A DNA stretch of 64,000 nucleotides from Halicephalobus mephisto (taxonomy: Eukaryota; Nematoda; Chromadorea; Rhabditida; Panagrolaimidae). The position numbers were made by a program, and so were the translations under genes. Below, piece after piece: positions 42,414 through 53,996 of this stretch. Below the pieces are notes generated by a model. It worked only from the letters and a program-made list of their open reading frames with translations, was not told where the DNA came from and searched no databases. Location: positions 806,001 through 870,000 of the forward strand of contig SWDT01000008.1 of NCBI GenBank assembly GCA_009193035.1, in the 5' to 3' direction. Within the stretch, counting starts at the first letter, position 1; each line of letters opens with the position of its first letter.

Positions 42414-45047
42414 ATGTCGTCCAACCAATTGGGAACTTTCGCTTCGAGACCCAGTTCCGTCTCGATCAGGAACCAATTGAAAATGTTCTTTTTGTTGGTC
42501 GTCTTCTTTTGCTTCGTTACCGTTTCCACTGCAAGAGTAAGTTTTATTTTTAAAATTCAAAAAAATTCAAAAAAAATTCAAAAAAATTTAAAAAAATTTA
42601 AAAAAATTTAAAAAAATTTAAAAATTTTTAATAATTTCGAAATATTACAGTCCAGTCGGTTGTATTGCCTCAGGACATGATCTGAGAAATCCAAAAATTA
42701 ATTAACCAGAATTATATTTTCTCGATTTTATCCATTTTTTTAAATTAAAAAATCGAAAAAGTTATTTTACAAGTTTCGAAGATTAACCGGTATCGTCTCA
42801 GGGTATTTTCGGAAACTTAATCCAGGATAAATAATTAATTTTCCTTAAATTCAAAAGTTAAAAAAATCCAAATTTAAAAACTGTAATTTTAAAAAAATTC
42901 AAATTCATCGCTTCAGGGCATGTTTTTAAATTTGTTTAAAAATATTTTAAATTTTTTTTGAATTTTTTTAAATTTGTTTTAAATTTTAAATTTTTTTAAT
43001 TTTTTGAATTTTTTTAAAAATCTTTAAAAATTTTTTTGAAATTTTTCAAGACGTAAAAATTCAAAGAAATTCACATTATTAATTTTTCCTGATTTCTTAA
43101 TTCCGAAAATCACCCCCTCAGGCAATGTGCTCAAAATACTCCTAATTATTCTAAAAATAATTTTAATTTTTCTAATTTTAGTTTAATTTTTGAAAATCAG
43201 TTAAAAATTAAATAAAATTCGTATATTTTTTGAAATTTCTTAATTCTCAGAAATATGCCCTGAGGCAATGTGCTCAAAATATCCTTAATTATTTAAAAAT
43301 AATTTAATTTTTTAACATTAAAGAAAAATTAAATAAAATTCGTATATTTTTTTTGATTTCTTAATTCTCAGAAATATGCCCTGAGGCAATGTGTTCAAAA
43401 TATCCTTAATTATTCAAAAATAATTTTTATTTTTTTATTTTTAATCAAATTTTTGGAAATAAAAAAAATAAAATTCGTACATTTTTTTTGATTTCTTAAT
43501 TCCCAAAGACACCCCCTCAGGCAATCTTCTGAAACTCCTCATTTTTCTAAAAATAATTTTTTCATAATTTTATTCAAATTTCTTATAGTTAGAAAATTTA
43601 AACGACTATTATTTTCTCTGATTTCTTGATGCTTAATACTACCCCCTCAGGCAATGTGACTAAAATATTTATTTTTTTTTATTTTTGTTTTTTATTCAAA
43701 TTTAATAAAATAAAAAAAAATAAAGAAAAATTTCCTTTTTTTTGAGTAATTTTGTGACTTTTAGAATCACTCCCTAAGGCTATGTGACTAAAATATTCAT
43801 TTTTTTTTTATTTTTGTTTATTATTCAAATTTGATAAAATACAGTAGGAAAATTAGAAAATTTTTTCTTTTTTTGAGTAATTTTGTGACTTTTAGAATCA
43901 CCCCCTCAGGCAATGTGACTAAAATATTCATTTTTTTAAATAACTTTTGCTGTTTATTCAAATTTGATAAAATATAGTGGAAAAATTAAATTAAAATACT
44001 CCAGGAAATGACCGCATTAGTCTAATTACAAAACCCCTCAGGCTATGTGTAAAAATTAAAATTTCGATCACGTTTTGTTTCGTGAATTTTTTCGTTTTAC
44101 GTCAAAATGAACAAACAAGTCTGAAAAATGATGTTTTTTATTTAAAATTTTTTATTTTTTTTATTTTTTTTTTATTTTTTAAGTTTTTTTTTATTTTTTT
44201 TTCTCAGAGATAAATCTGATTAATTACCCCAATTTGGACAAAATTGACTAAATAATAAAATTAAATCGTTTCAAACATTTCCTGATGGAGTCATCGACGA
44301 AGAAAATAAAAAATTGCTTACTCAATAAATGACGCAATTTTTAACAAAACACGTAAAAAAATCTTTAACTTTTTTAATTACAGTAATTAAAGGAAATTTT
44401 AATTTAACAAGTTATTTTTAGAAATTTAAAAAAGGAATAAATATTTTTAAAATAAAAAAAAAATAAATTTAAATATTTTTAAAATAAAAATAAAAATAAA
44501 TTTCAATTTTTTTAGAAATTTGGAAAAATAAATTTAATTTTTCTAAAAATTTGGAAAAAAATAAAATTTGAATTTTTCTAGAAATTTGGAAAAAAATAAA
44601 TTTTAATATTTTTAAAAAAAAAATAAATTTGAATTTTTTTAGAAATTTGGAAAAAAATAAAATTTCAATTTTTCTAGAAATTTGGAAAAAAATAAATTTT
44701 AATATTTTAAAAAAAAAATAAATTTTAATATTTTTAAAAAAAAAATAAATTTGAATTTTTTTAGAAATTTGGAAAAAAATAAAATTTCAATTTTTCTAGA
44801 AATTTGGAAAAAAATAAATTTGAATTTTTTAAAAAAAAAAAATAAATTTGAATTTTTTTAGAAATTTGGAAAAAATTAATATAAAAATTTTCAGCCTTAT
44901 GATGCTGGATTCGAAATCGATAACGAAGCCCCGATTGTGATCCGTCCGAACGGGATCCGAGTAGTAAGATTGCTGAAAAGAGCCGTTCCTGTCTCGAAAA
45001 GAGAAAGAATCATCATGGATTCCCTCAACGGAGACTTCTTTATCTGA
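42414..45047 (+). CDS. small secreted precursor with two Lys-Arg sites (putative neuropeptide-like)
   Basis: Two exons, 42414-42536 (donor AGA|GTAAGT) and 44895-45047 (acceptor ATTTTCAG), joined in phase 0; 91 residues. A short leader (MSSNQLGTFASRPSSVSIRN) precedes a strong hydrophobic segment, LKMFFLLVVFFCFVTVSTA. Translation could instead start at the internal Met (42480), which gives a textbook signal peptide. The mature part is PYDAGFEIDNEAPIVIRPNG, then IRVVRLLKR, AVPVSKR and ERIIMDSLNGDFFI. The dibasic KR sites suggest processing to short peptides. There are no cysteines. AATAAA follows at 45151. A TATA box lies upstream and an acceptor-like TTTCAG lies at about 42389. The family is not recognised; the neuropeptide role is inferred. 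Confidence 0.6.
42640..44060. repeat. intronic repeat with CCCCCTCAGGCAATGTG core
   Basis: Fills the 2.36 kb intron of the precursor gene. CCTCAGGCAATGTG or its variants recur about nine times at ~125-base spacing (43115, 43260, 43382, 43512, 43647, 43775, 43905, 44038, with diverged early copies), each embedded in TTGATTTCTTAATTC and CTAAAATATTCAT. Confidence 0.8.
44140..44890. repeat. low-complexity end of the same intron
   Basis: Tandem of TTTTTCTAGAAATTTGGAAA and AAAAATAAATTTGAATTTTT (44500-44880). No other feature. Confidence 0.7.
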
Positions 45048-45349
45048 TTTTCTTCGATCTCAAGCAATCGACGAATTTTCCTTGAAGATCTCAAATTAGT
45101 GCCCATTCCAATGAAATCTTCATCAAAACCAAAAAAATCTGTATTATTCGAATAAAATTTTCATTAAAATTTTGTGTAATTTTGTTCAAAGTTTTTTAAA
45201 AATTAATTTTCGAAAAAAATTGAGAATTTTTAAAACAATTGATTTTTTGGAAATTTATCAAAATTAAAACTCAAAATTCCAAATTTAATTTTGGATTTTT
45301 CGAAGTAAAAAAATTCATAAAATTTATTTCTTTTAAATATTCTTAATTT

Positions 45350-45925
45350 TAAAATTGAAAATTAAAATTAAAAGTTCAATTTCGAACTTTCGTGGTGAGA
45401 CAACTCATAAAATTTAAAATATTTTTAATTTTAAAATTAAAAGTTCAATTTCGAACTTTCGTGGTGAGACATAATTCAAAAAATTATATTTAAAATATTT
45501 AAAATTTTAAAATTTAAAGTTCAATTCCGAACTTTCGTGGTGGTACACAATTCATAAAATTTAATTTTTTTAAAATATTCTTAATTTTAAAATTGAAAAT
45601 TAAAATTAAAAGTTCAATTCCGAACTTTCGTGGTGAGACAATTTATAAAATTATATTTAAAATTTTAAAATTAAAAGTTCAATTCCGAACTTTCGTGGTG
45701 AGACAATTCATAAAATTTAATTTTTTTAAAATATTCTTAATTTTAGAATTGAAAATTAAAATTAAAAGTTCAATTCCGAACTTTCGTGGTGGTACACAAT
45801 TTATAAAATTTTATTTTATTTTAAAATATTCTTAATTTTAAAATTGAAAATTAAAATTAAAAGTTCGATTCCGAACTTTCGTGGTGAGATAATTTATAAA
45901 ATTTATTTTATTTGAAATATTCTTA
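45350..45925. repeat. tandem repeat with CCGAACTTTCGTGGTGAGAC core
   Basis: AAAAGTTCAATTCCGAACTT then TCGTGGTGAGACAATTCATA recurs seven times at 70-110 base spacing. Same core motif as in several unrelated repeats of this window. Confidence 0.85.
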
Positions 45926-46918
45926 ATTTTAAAATTGATGATCATAGCTTGAGGTTTAAGTTTGACGTTTTTGCGGAAACATGATTCATAAGCTTTTTGT
46001 TTTTTTTAATTGTCTTATTTTCCATCAAAATCCGAAGTTTAAATTTTTCTCGATGAAATACAATTTGTAAAATTGTATTTAAAAAAAAACAAAATTTTAT
46101 TAAAATTAACGACCAGAGTTCGAAGTTTAAATTTTTTAGTAAAATGTAATTTTCGAATCATGTTTGGATTCTGAAAATCCAGATATCAAATTTCATCAAT
46201 TTAAGTCAGATTTTCGAAATTAAAAAAATTAAAAAATATTGCTTAAAAATGAAAAATTTAAATTTCGACTTCGAATTTTGAAATTAAATTTCGATGAAAA
46301 AAAGTGAATTTTTCGTTTTAAGATGCAATTCATGAGTCAAATTTAGATTTTTTAAAATTAAATAAAGTGTAAATTTTAAAAAAAATCCAGTTTTTTAACA
46401 TGGAAAATTTTGATTTTTATTTTAATGATACAAAACACTCAAGTTGTATCTTAACAAAAAAATCAAAGTCAAATTTAAATTTAAAAAAATTAAATAAAAT
46501 GTAAATTTAAAAATTTAGATTTTTAAAAATAAAATAAAATGAAAATTTATAATTTTAAAAATTAAATAAAATAAAAATTTAGATTGTTAAAAATAAAATA
46601 AAATGAAAATTTAAATTTAAAAAAATTAAATAAAATGAAAATTAAAAAATTTATAATTTTAAAAATAAAATAAAATGAAAATTTATAATTTTAAAAATTA
46701 AATAACATAAAAATTTAGATTGTTAAAAATTAAATAAAATGAAAATTTAAATTTAAAAAAATTAAATAAAATGAAAATTAAAAAATTTATAATTTTAAAA
46801 ATCCCAAAATCCTATTTCGACGAAAATGAAACCCCAAATTACAGTAATCTTCTGGTTGTTTCACAGACCAATTCCTCCAAAATGAAACATTTATCGAGAT
46901 CAATAAAAACCAACAATT
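45925..46918. other. gene-free A+T-rich convergent spacer
   Basis: 46380-46800 is a simple array of AAATAAAATGAAAATTTA. No coding frame with support before the PIG-W stop at 46919. Confidence 0.6.
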
Positions 46919-49331
46919 TTAATTTTCTTTTATGTTTCTTTTCCCACAATAAACCCGAAATGTCAGATATGCAAAAAAATCCCGAAAAATCGAATCCATC
47001 ATCACCAGCAAACAAACCACAACCATATAGAGGACCAAAATAGAAAATCCATAAATATCGTCTTCAACTTTTTCCGTATCCCAAATCCTGTTCACAACAA
47101 AAGTCATCAGATTGCTCACCATGAAAGCTTTGATCGAAGATCTTCCAAATTTTTCTCCAAAAGTTTTTTCACCCAATTTCGGAGGTCTCGGAAACAAAAA
47201 CAATTCCATCATCATCGACATTGATATCGAAAAAGTGTTCAAACATACAGATAACATGACATATGAAAAATTGGCTATTCTTCTCGATGGCTTCATTCCT
47301 GAGTATTCTCCAAATTTCCACAAAATAAAAGCAAAAAAACAAGCACTAAGACAAAATTTGATAGAATTAGTGCTTGCACATTTCCTGAAATCATAAAAAT
47401 TAGAAAATATTAATCTCCACCGTCTCAACAATAAACGTGAATAGTGTCTGAAAAAATCAAAAATTATAACTTTCCAAACACTATCCAAAATCGTTTCTTT
47501 TACTAACTTGGATAGTGTCTAAAAAAATCAAAAATAATAACTTTTCAAACACTATCCGAAATCGTTTCTTTTACTAAATTGAATAGTGTCTAAAAAAATC
47601 AAAAATAATAACTTTTCAAACACTATCCGAAATCGTTTCTTTTACTAAATTGAATAGTGTCTGAAAAAATCAAAAATTATAACTTTTCAAACACTATCCA
47701 AAATCATTTCTTTTACTAACTTGGATAGTCTCTACAAAATACTAATTTTCAAAGTTTTTAGACATTATTCAACTTCGGAAATATATCTAATTTATGAACA
47801 ATTATTAATTTAAAACAATTTACCCATTTTTCTTAACTAACTCTTCTCCAAATCTGTAGGCAAATTCATAAACCAAAAAATAACCAGCCAATGAACAAAT
47901 GCCTTCTTTATTGGCTTCGAAAAAGTTGTTCCAATTTCTGCTTTCTTCATTTAGAATACTTCCAAATACTGTCGACGTACTTAGATAAACATTCATCGAA
48001 ACTGCTATCATTATCCGACTAAATCCTGGAAGTAAAGAAAACAACAATACGATTCCCAAAGTCAGAAAAAAATTCCAATGTAATCCATACTCCGTTACTT
48101 CATGGTGATGTCCTGTCAACTGAACCAAAACCGGTCTGATTCCTCCAAGAATCATCATTATGGCGGCTTGTTTAATAATTTTCATAATTTTGTTTTTTTC
48201 TGGTTTATGTTGCAAAAACAAAGAATGACCAAAGCCCATGGCAAAAGTAAAAGCCGCAGTGCCCGTGTCCATGACAGAAACACCGTATTTATTCGTTTTT
48301 GCAAATCTCCTCGGAAAAACAGGAAAATCCACTCCTAAGATAGCAATTGCCGTAAGTAATTGAAGCATCGCCCTGAAAGTAATACTGTTATAAAAATCAA
48401 AAACCATTTTTTATAAAATAATTTCAATGGGGATTTTTATTTTAAATAATTACAACTTTCACTAAATTCTAAGTTTTTTATATTTTAGTATTATTGTAAA
48501 AATTAAAAACCATTTTTTATAAAATAATTTCAATGGGGATTTTTAGAAACCTAAATTATCTAAAATCTTAGTTTTGTGTGATAAATGTTTAGCAACTTCT
48601 TGGTTTCTTGGATCAGCCACACTGTTAAAAAATTACAAATGAGTTTTGTTACGAAATAACCTCGAGAAAAATTTATAGAAACTTTTATGAACTAAAGTAA
48701 CCTAAAATTTTTGTTTTGTGATTTTATGATTTGGGAATTAGTTTTTTAGAATTACATCATTCCCGGAGGTGTCTGAAAACTTCTAGATTAGGACATTTGA
48801 GGTACAAAACCTTGTATTCACTTTCAAAATTAACTTTCATATACAAAATCGTATTAAATATCCAGAAAACCACACCTAACACTGAGGAACTCCATTGGAA
48901 AAGAGTTATTTACTAAGACTGACGATATATGAAAAATAAAACTTGCCGGTAATTGGAGTAGTAATCGACTCCGGGTATCTTCCTCAAAGCTTCTGATGAG
49001 TAGTTCGGTGTGACTGAATACCGTATGATGAAGACAAAAATGACCAAGAAAACAATAATATAGATAAGTTTGTCTTCCAAAATGGTGAACCCGAGAAGCG
49101 ACGGCAGGACCAGGATTCCATACTGGACAAAAAACGATACATATATTAATTTTCTGAAATTTTTTATAATTAATTATATAAAAACTAAACAAACCCTTGA
49201 CCTATGTGATCTCTTAAACTAAATCTATCAAGAAAAAGATCGTTTAATCCTATAGATAAAGCCGCAATTGTACAAAATTGAACAACTTCAAAAAAATTTG
49301 ATCCTTCTCCGAATCTCGGCAGTGATTTCAT
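46919..49331 (-). CDS. PIGW: PIG-W / GWT1 inositol acyltransferase of GPI-anchor synthesis
   Basis: ER multi-pass enzyme that adds a fatty acyl chain to the inositol of glucosaminyl-PI, an early GPI step. Exons: 49331-49195, 49153-48920, 48372-47824, 47384-46919; about 461 residues. Diagnostic stretch: LLTAIAILGVDFPVFPRRFA, KTNKYGVSVMDTG, then TGHHHEVTEYGLHWNFFLTL, all characteristic of the family. About twelve hydrophobic segments. The acceptor-like TTTTAG abuts the start codon, suiting trans-splicing as a downstream operon gene. The exon 2-3 junction is the least certain: the phase-correct donor (CGTCA|GTCTTA) is weak, while a stronger one nearby is out of phase. It lies 375 bases downstream of the B3GALT6 stop on the same strand. 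Intron 3 carries a hairpin-forming tandem repeat. Confidence 0.9.
47425..47745. repeat. 71 b tandem repeat with GGATAGTGT/ACACTATCC hairpin
   Basis: PIG-W intron 3. AATAGTGTCTAAAAAAATCA, TAACTTTTCAAACACTATCC and GTTTCTTTTACTAAATTG make a ~71-base unit, present in four full copies plus a partial fifth. GGATAGTGT at the start of a unit can pair with ACACTATCC of the same or the neighbouring unit. Confidence 0.85.
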
Positions 49332-49706
49332 CTAAAACAAAAAAATAAAAAATCACAAATAAAACCAGATAATTGGGAATCATATACCCAAAAAAACAAA
49401 ATTAAAATTAAAAATTTATTCTAAAATTCGATATATGCATTTTTCTGCAATTTTTAAACTCCCGCGCAAGACAACTAGCAGCAAAAACCACAGTAATTCA
49501 GGCAATTCTCCTCAGGAATCCATTCCTTCTCTCCTTCCGTTTCCTCCAATCCTAAAATTTCTAAAAACTTAAAAATTCCTGTCTAGACAACTTTGTACAA
49601 ATTTCCATTTCTGCTTTTTATAGTACTAAATTACAAAACTTGCAGAAACTGAGGACATAACGCCAAAATCACAAAGACCCGTCAAAATTGGAGATCTTCA
49701 ACGAGA
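49332..49706. other. intercistronic spacer B3GALT6 - PIG-W
   Basis: 375 bases between two co-oriented genes, A+T-rich, with no independent promoter-like island. Consistent with an operon spacer. Confidence 0.5.
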
Positions 49707-51023
49707 TCAAGGGATGCCGCTGTTGTTTCTTCTCGTGCAACATTGACTCGGCGGAACACTGAAGTCATACACATACGACGGTCTTGTTTGGAATTCCTTG
49801 AAGCAAAGTTTTCCCGTTTGTTGCAAATTAGCGAACAACGCGACCATTTGTTTGGGAGATTTCTTATGGGTTATCAAGTATTCATTATTACAGCCTCTAG
49901 ATTGAAATTCCGTGTCAAATCTAGGATCATGGACATATTTCGTGTCAATTCCAGCCAGCCAAACTCCAAGTGAAACATCTTCACTCACGTAATATTTGAG
50001 CAAATTCAGATTCCTCGAGATATAATCCGCAAGTTGGTAGGAAATCACATAACCTCCGCCTAGCTGAAATCAAAAAATTACATATACCTCATAATTCAAA
50101 CTTTTACATCAACTAATATACAAAACTATAGAAGTTATAGTCGAAAATTATATACCAATCAATATCGAAAATTATAAATTATCTAAAATCATATATCAAC
50201 TAAGAATAAAAAATAATATATAAATTACTACCTAAAATTATATATCAATACTAAAAATAATATATAAATTACTACCCAAAACTATATATCAATACTAAAA
50301 ATAATATATAAATTACTACCTAAAACCATATATCAACTAAGAATAAAAAATAATATATAAGTTACTACCTAAAATTATTATCCAAAACCATACCTGATAG
50401 GGCAAATATCTATCACAAAGAATCCAGTCCACTTCTTTCCATTTGCCTGTTCTGAACGGTTTCGCTCTTCCATCCAAAAATCCCCAGTACAATTTCGGAT
50501 GAGCGATATCCCTCAACGATTTCAAAACAGCTCCTATTCTTACAAAACTATCTGAATCAACTTTCAGCAAGTATTCGAATTTAAAATTTTTCACTGCGTA
50601 ATTTATTGATTCTGCTGTTTTTTTTGCTAATTTACCGTAACTTTCTGTAATTTTTTCCAAAAAAATAATATCATTGTTGATTAAATTTTCATTTTTTAAA
50701 TCTGAAAAGTCAGAAATATTCAAATTTTTAATTCCAATTGGAAAAATTGGCCTAAAATAATTCGGACCTTTGAGGGACAATTTTAACCATGTTTTTCTAA
50801 TCGTTTCCCGAATTTCGTAATCTCCTGGACTAGACATGATTAAAATTAATAAATACGTTTTTGGCAATATTTTTGATTCTTGATTTACTTCAGTTATTTT
50901 CTCATTTCTTACTGTAAGATTGCCTTCAGAAGACACTGACCATCGTCCAAGTAAAAATACCAAAAATTCAAAAACAAAAAATAAAATAATTAAAATAGTT
51001 TTTCTTTTGAGCAGAATTTTCAT
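49707..51023 (-). CDS. sqv-2: beta-1,3-galactosyltransferase 6 (proteoglycan linker; SQV-2 type)
   Basis: Golgi enzyme that adds the second galactose of the xylose-galactose-galactose-glucuronate linker on which heparan and chondroitin chains are built. Exons: 51023-50394 and 50063-49707, phase 0; 328 residues, matching human B3GALT6 (329). Type II topology: short cytoplasmic MKILLKRK, then membrane anchor [18 protein letters not shown]. Family-31 motifs: [23 protein letters not shown], the DxD-like [54 protein letters not shown] and [14 protein letters not shown]. The tail [13 protein letters not shown] is also typical of B3GALT6. I start at the Met just before the anchor; the longer frame upstream is A+T-rich and includes an acceptor-like TTTTTTAG, probably the trans-splice site. 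Confidence 0.95.
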
Positions 51024-51328
51024 TATTGGCACCTTTGTTAATCGGAATCCACCCTCGGCATCTGAATCTAAAAAATAAAATAAAAAATTTAAAAAAAAAA
51101 ACAAAAAAATTTTTAAAAAAAACAAAAAATTTTAAAAAAAAACAAAAAAAATTTTAAAAATTAAAATAATAACTGGATAATAACCAGAATAATCACAAAA
51201 TTTAAATCCATAGAACTTCATAGATCTTCAGATATGAAAAATCCACATTAAACTTCCACTAGTTTTGATCTTTACCGGTAAAGTGGAAACCAATTAAAAT
51301 AAAATCAATATATTCCATAAATCCTTCG
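51024..51328. other. intercistronic spacer E2-A - B3GALT6
   Basis: 305 bases, A+T-rich; includes the presumed trans-splice acceptor at about 51070. No other feature. Confidence 0.45.
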
Positions 51329-52333
51329 TTATTCTCCAACATTCGCCGTTAATATCACGTACCGTACTGCAAGAACTAGAGCAACGACACCAGTAATCAA
51401 GACAACATTCGCTGTGAACGATGATGAATCCCGAGAACTGAAAATTGCATTATTAAAAAACAAAAAATATTTTAGAAATAAAAAAATTTAAAAATATATT
51501 AGAAATAAAAAAATTTAAATATTTTAGATCTTAAAAAATTTAAATATTTTAGAAATTTAAAAATTTAAATATTTTAGAAATTCAAAAATTTAGATATTTT
51601 AGAAATTAAAAACAAAAAATAATCCAATTCTTGTAGCGAATCGCCTGAATTACTGTATTCCTCAGTTATTTTCCGAGTTTAAAAATCTCAAAAAATACTT
51701 ATAATCCAAAAATATTAAAACTTACGTTCTATCTTTGTCATTTGAATGCTCAGAAACCAAATGTGACATAGTTTTTTCTTCTTCATTGACTTCTTTTCTA
51801 AGTTGTTCAGCCAATTCTTCGAAAACTTCACAAAATTTAGGATTTTTCAAATTAAATCTTTTTGATTTTCTAGCTAAGGAAACTTTTTCAGCGACTGAAG
51901 TTTGAATACTTCCATATGTCGGCGTATTTTCATTCATAAATGACGTCAATCCCATCAAAATTGTCGAAACTGTCCAAGACGGATTCCAAGTGTCCGGATG
52001 AAAATCCGAAATCGACAAACACAATCTAGTATCCGTTTGAAATCTACCAGAAGGAGTCATCATATATATTGACGGAGGACGAAACGGAAAATCCGCCGGA
52101 AAAACAAGTTTCCCATGATAATAACCTCCTGAAAAAAATTAACTTCCATATATAAAAAATAAAATAAAATCCAAACCTTCATAAGGAGTGTCCTTAGCGC
52201 CTTGAACGACATAATGCCATTCTAAAATATTCGAATTCAACGGACGAGCTACGGCATAAGGAACGGGGTCCTTGATCAGCCTTTGGTAGTCCTTCTTCAA
52301 CCGAGTAACTGCCGAAACTGAAGGTCCGGTCAT
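51329..52333 (-). CDS. ER tail-anchored ubiquitin-conjugating enzyme, UBE2J2/Ubc6 type (E2-A)
   Basis: E2 of the ERAD pathway. Exons: 52333-52177, 52128-51726, 51437-51329, phases matched; 222 residues. UBC fold of the UBE2J kind: AVTRLKKDYQRLIKDPVPYA, LEWHYVVQGAKDTPYEGGYY, FPFRPPSIYMMTPSGRF. The catalytic Cys sits in TRLCLSISDFHPDTWNPSW. The C-terminal exon supplies a membrane anchor (TANVVLITGVVALVLAVRYV) with a short lumenal end, as in tail-anchored Ubc6. It is paired with a paralogue just upstream. In C. elegans two such E2s (ubc-15 and ubc-26, from memory) lie in the same chromosomal region; I cannot say which this is. Confidence 0.95.
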
Positions 52334-52984
52334 TTCTCTATAATAAAAAAGTAAAAAACAAATCATATTTTAAAATTAACATAAAATAAAAAAGTTAAAA
52401 TTAATCAAAAAATAGTCTCGACGGGAAATTTTAAGATTTCGAAAAAAAAATAAATTTTTAAAACAAATTTCCTAAATTACTTTTTTTATTCTCATTAATT
52501 TTATAAGAATCCAAAAAATCATTATTGAAACTGAAAAAATTTGATAAAGTAGTCTCGACGCGAATTTTTAAGATTTCGAAAAAAAATAAATTTTTAAAAC
52601 AAATTTCCTAAATTACTTTTTTTATTCTTATTAATTTTATAAGAATTCAAAAAATCATTATTGAAACTAAAAATTACCGAAAAAAATCATTTCAAAATGA
52701 ATTTTCAATTTTTTTAGAATTATTGTAAAAAATTAAAAAATATAATTCTCGGAGAAAATTACCTAAAATACAGTATTCTCTACTTCCATTTCTTTCACGA
52801 AAATTTTAAAATTCCAAACTACAGTAATTACAAAATATTCAACGGTTTCAAAACCGATAAAAATTTCCAACAAAAAAATTCATATTTTTAATCTGCTTTT
52901 TAAAAGCACTATTACGGTAACGAAAGTCAAACGGTATCCTGAGATAAAAACTGTACAATAAATATTTTTAAAAATATACATATT
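52334..52984. other. intercistronic spacer between the two E2 genes
   Basis: 650 bases. Two copies of a ~125-base segment (TAGTCTCGACGGGAAATTTT and TAGTCTCGACGCGAATTTTT, at 52410 and 52548). A possible cryptic tail exon of the upstream E2 lies at 52938-52880. Confidence 0.5.
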
Positions 52985-53996
52985 TTAAACATTTTCTTCT
53001 TCACTAATAGTTTCATCTTCTTCTTCTTCTTCGATTTCCTTGAACATGTCAACAAAATCCGAAAAAATCCTACAAAAAATTGGATTTTTTAAATTATATT
53101 CAATCGACGACTTGGCCAATTCCCGTTTTACTTCATCTGTAGTTTCGAGCGTTCCATTTGTCGGAGTGTTGGGTTCATTCATGAAGCTCACAATTCCTAA
53201 AAGAATAGAAGACACGGTCCAAGCCGGATTCCATGTCTCCGGATGAAAGTCCGAGATCGAAAGGCACACTTTAACGTTCGGAATGAACCTTCCTGAGGGA
53301 GTTATCATGTAGATAGCCGGAGGAGCCATTGGAAAATTATGTGGAAAAACTAATTTCCCATGATAATATCCACCTAAAAAATCACAAATTTACATTTTTC
53401 ACAAAAAAATTTCAAAAATAAATTTCTAGATCTTCTTAAAATTTAAAATACGTTAAAATTTCGATTTTTCATTAGATTTCGTAATCATATGAGACTCCCT
53501 AAAAAACACAAATTTACATTTTCCACAAAAAAATTTCAAAAATAAATTTCTAGATGTTTTTAAAATTTAAAATAGCTCAAAATTTCAATTATGCAATTTG
53601 GAAATTAATTTTTTCAGAATTATATATCTTAAAAATATTCAAAAAACTCTATATCACGTCATATACACAACAAAAACAATCTACTCATCCTTCAAAATTA
53701 ATTACCACATATAAAACTCCACTAAATATCCAAAAAAATTCCCTCTACAATTACGGTAATTTCCTCAAAAACAATTTTAAAAAATACTCACCAGCATATG
53801 GAGTTTCATCACTACCAAGAATTAAATAATGCCATTCTAAAATATTTTCTGGCAAAGGATGAGCTATAATACCCGGTAGAGGATCTTGAATTAGATGTCT
53901 ATAATCCAACGTAAGTCGTTTTATAGCCGAAGGCATCGGTTCACTAAAATTAATTGAAACACCCGACATAATCATTGGCCGCAGAATCGGCAGCAT
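52985..53996 (-). CDS. UBE2J-type ubiquitin-conjugating enzyme paralogue with acidic tail (E2-B)
   Basis: Second ERAD-type E2. Exons: 53996-53792 and 53373-52985, phase matched; 197 residues. The core is intact: AIKRLTLDYRHLIQDPLPGI, LEWHYLILGSDETPYAGGYY, FPMAPPAIYMITPSGRF, and the catalytic Cys in VKVCLSISDFHPETWNPAW. Unlike its neighbour it ends in a glutamate run (EIEEEEEDETISEEENV) without a membrane anchor. It also has about 20 extra N-terminal residues. The intron after GYAG/GYEG is at the same place in both genes, so they are a tandem duplication. An acceptor-like GATTTTTAG lies 4 bases before the ATG. A candidate short hydrophobic exon at 52938-52880 could restore a tail if a weak donor (ATTA|GTGAAG) is used. 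Confidence 0.9.

Noticed and set aside
44897..45106. Minus-strand frame opposite the precursor's second exon
   Set aside because: Shadow; the plus-strand exon has acceptor, stop and phase match.
48854..49192. Alternative frame across PIG-W exon 2
   Set aside because: The frame with membrane segments joins both neighbours; this one does not.
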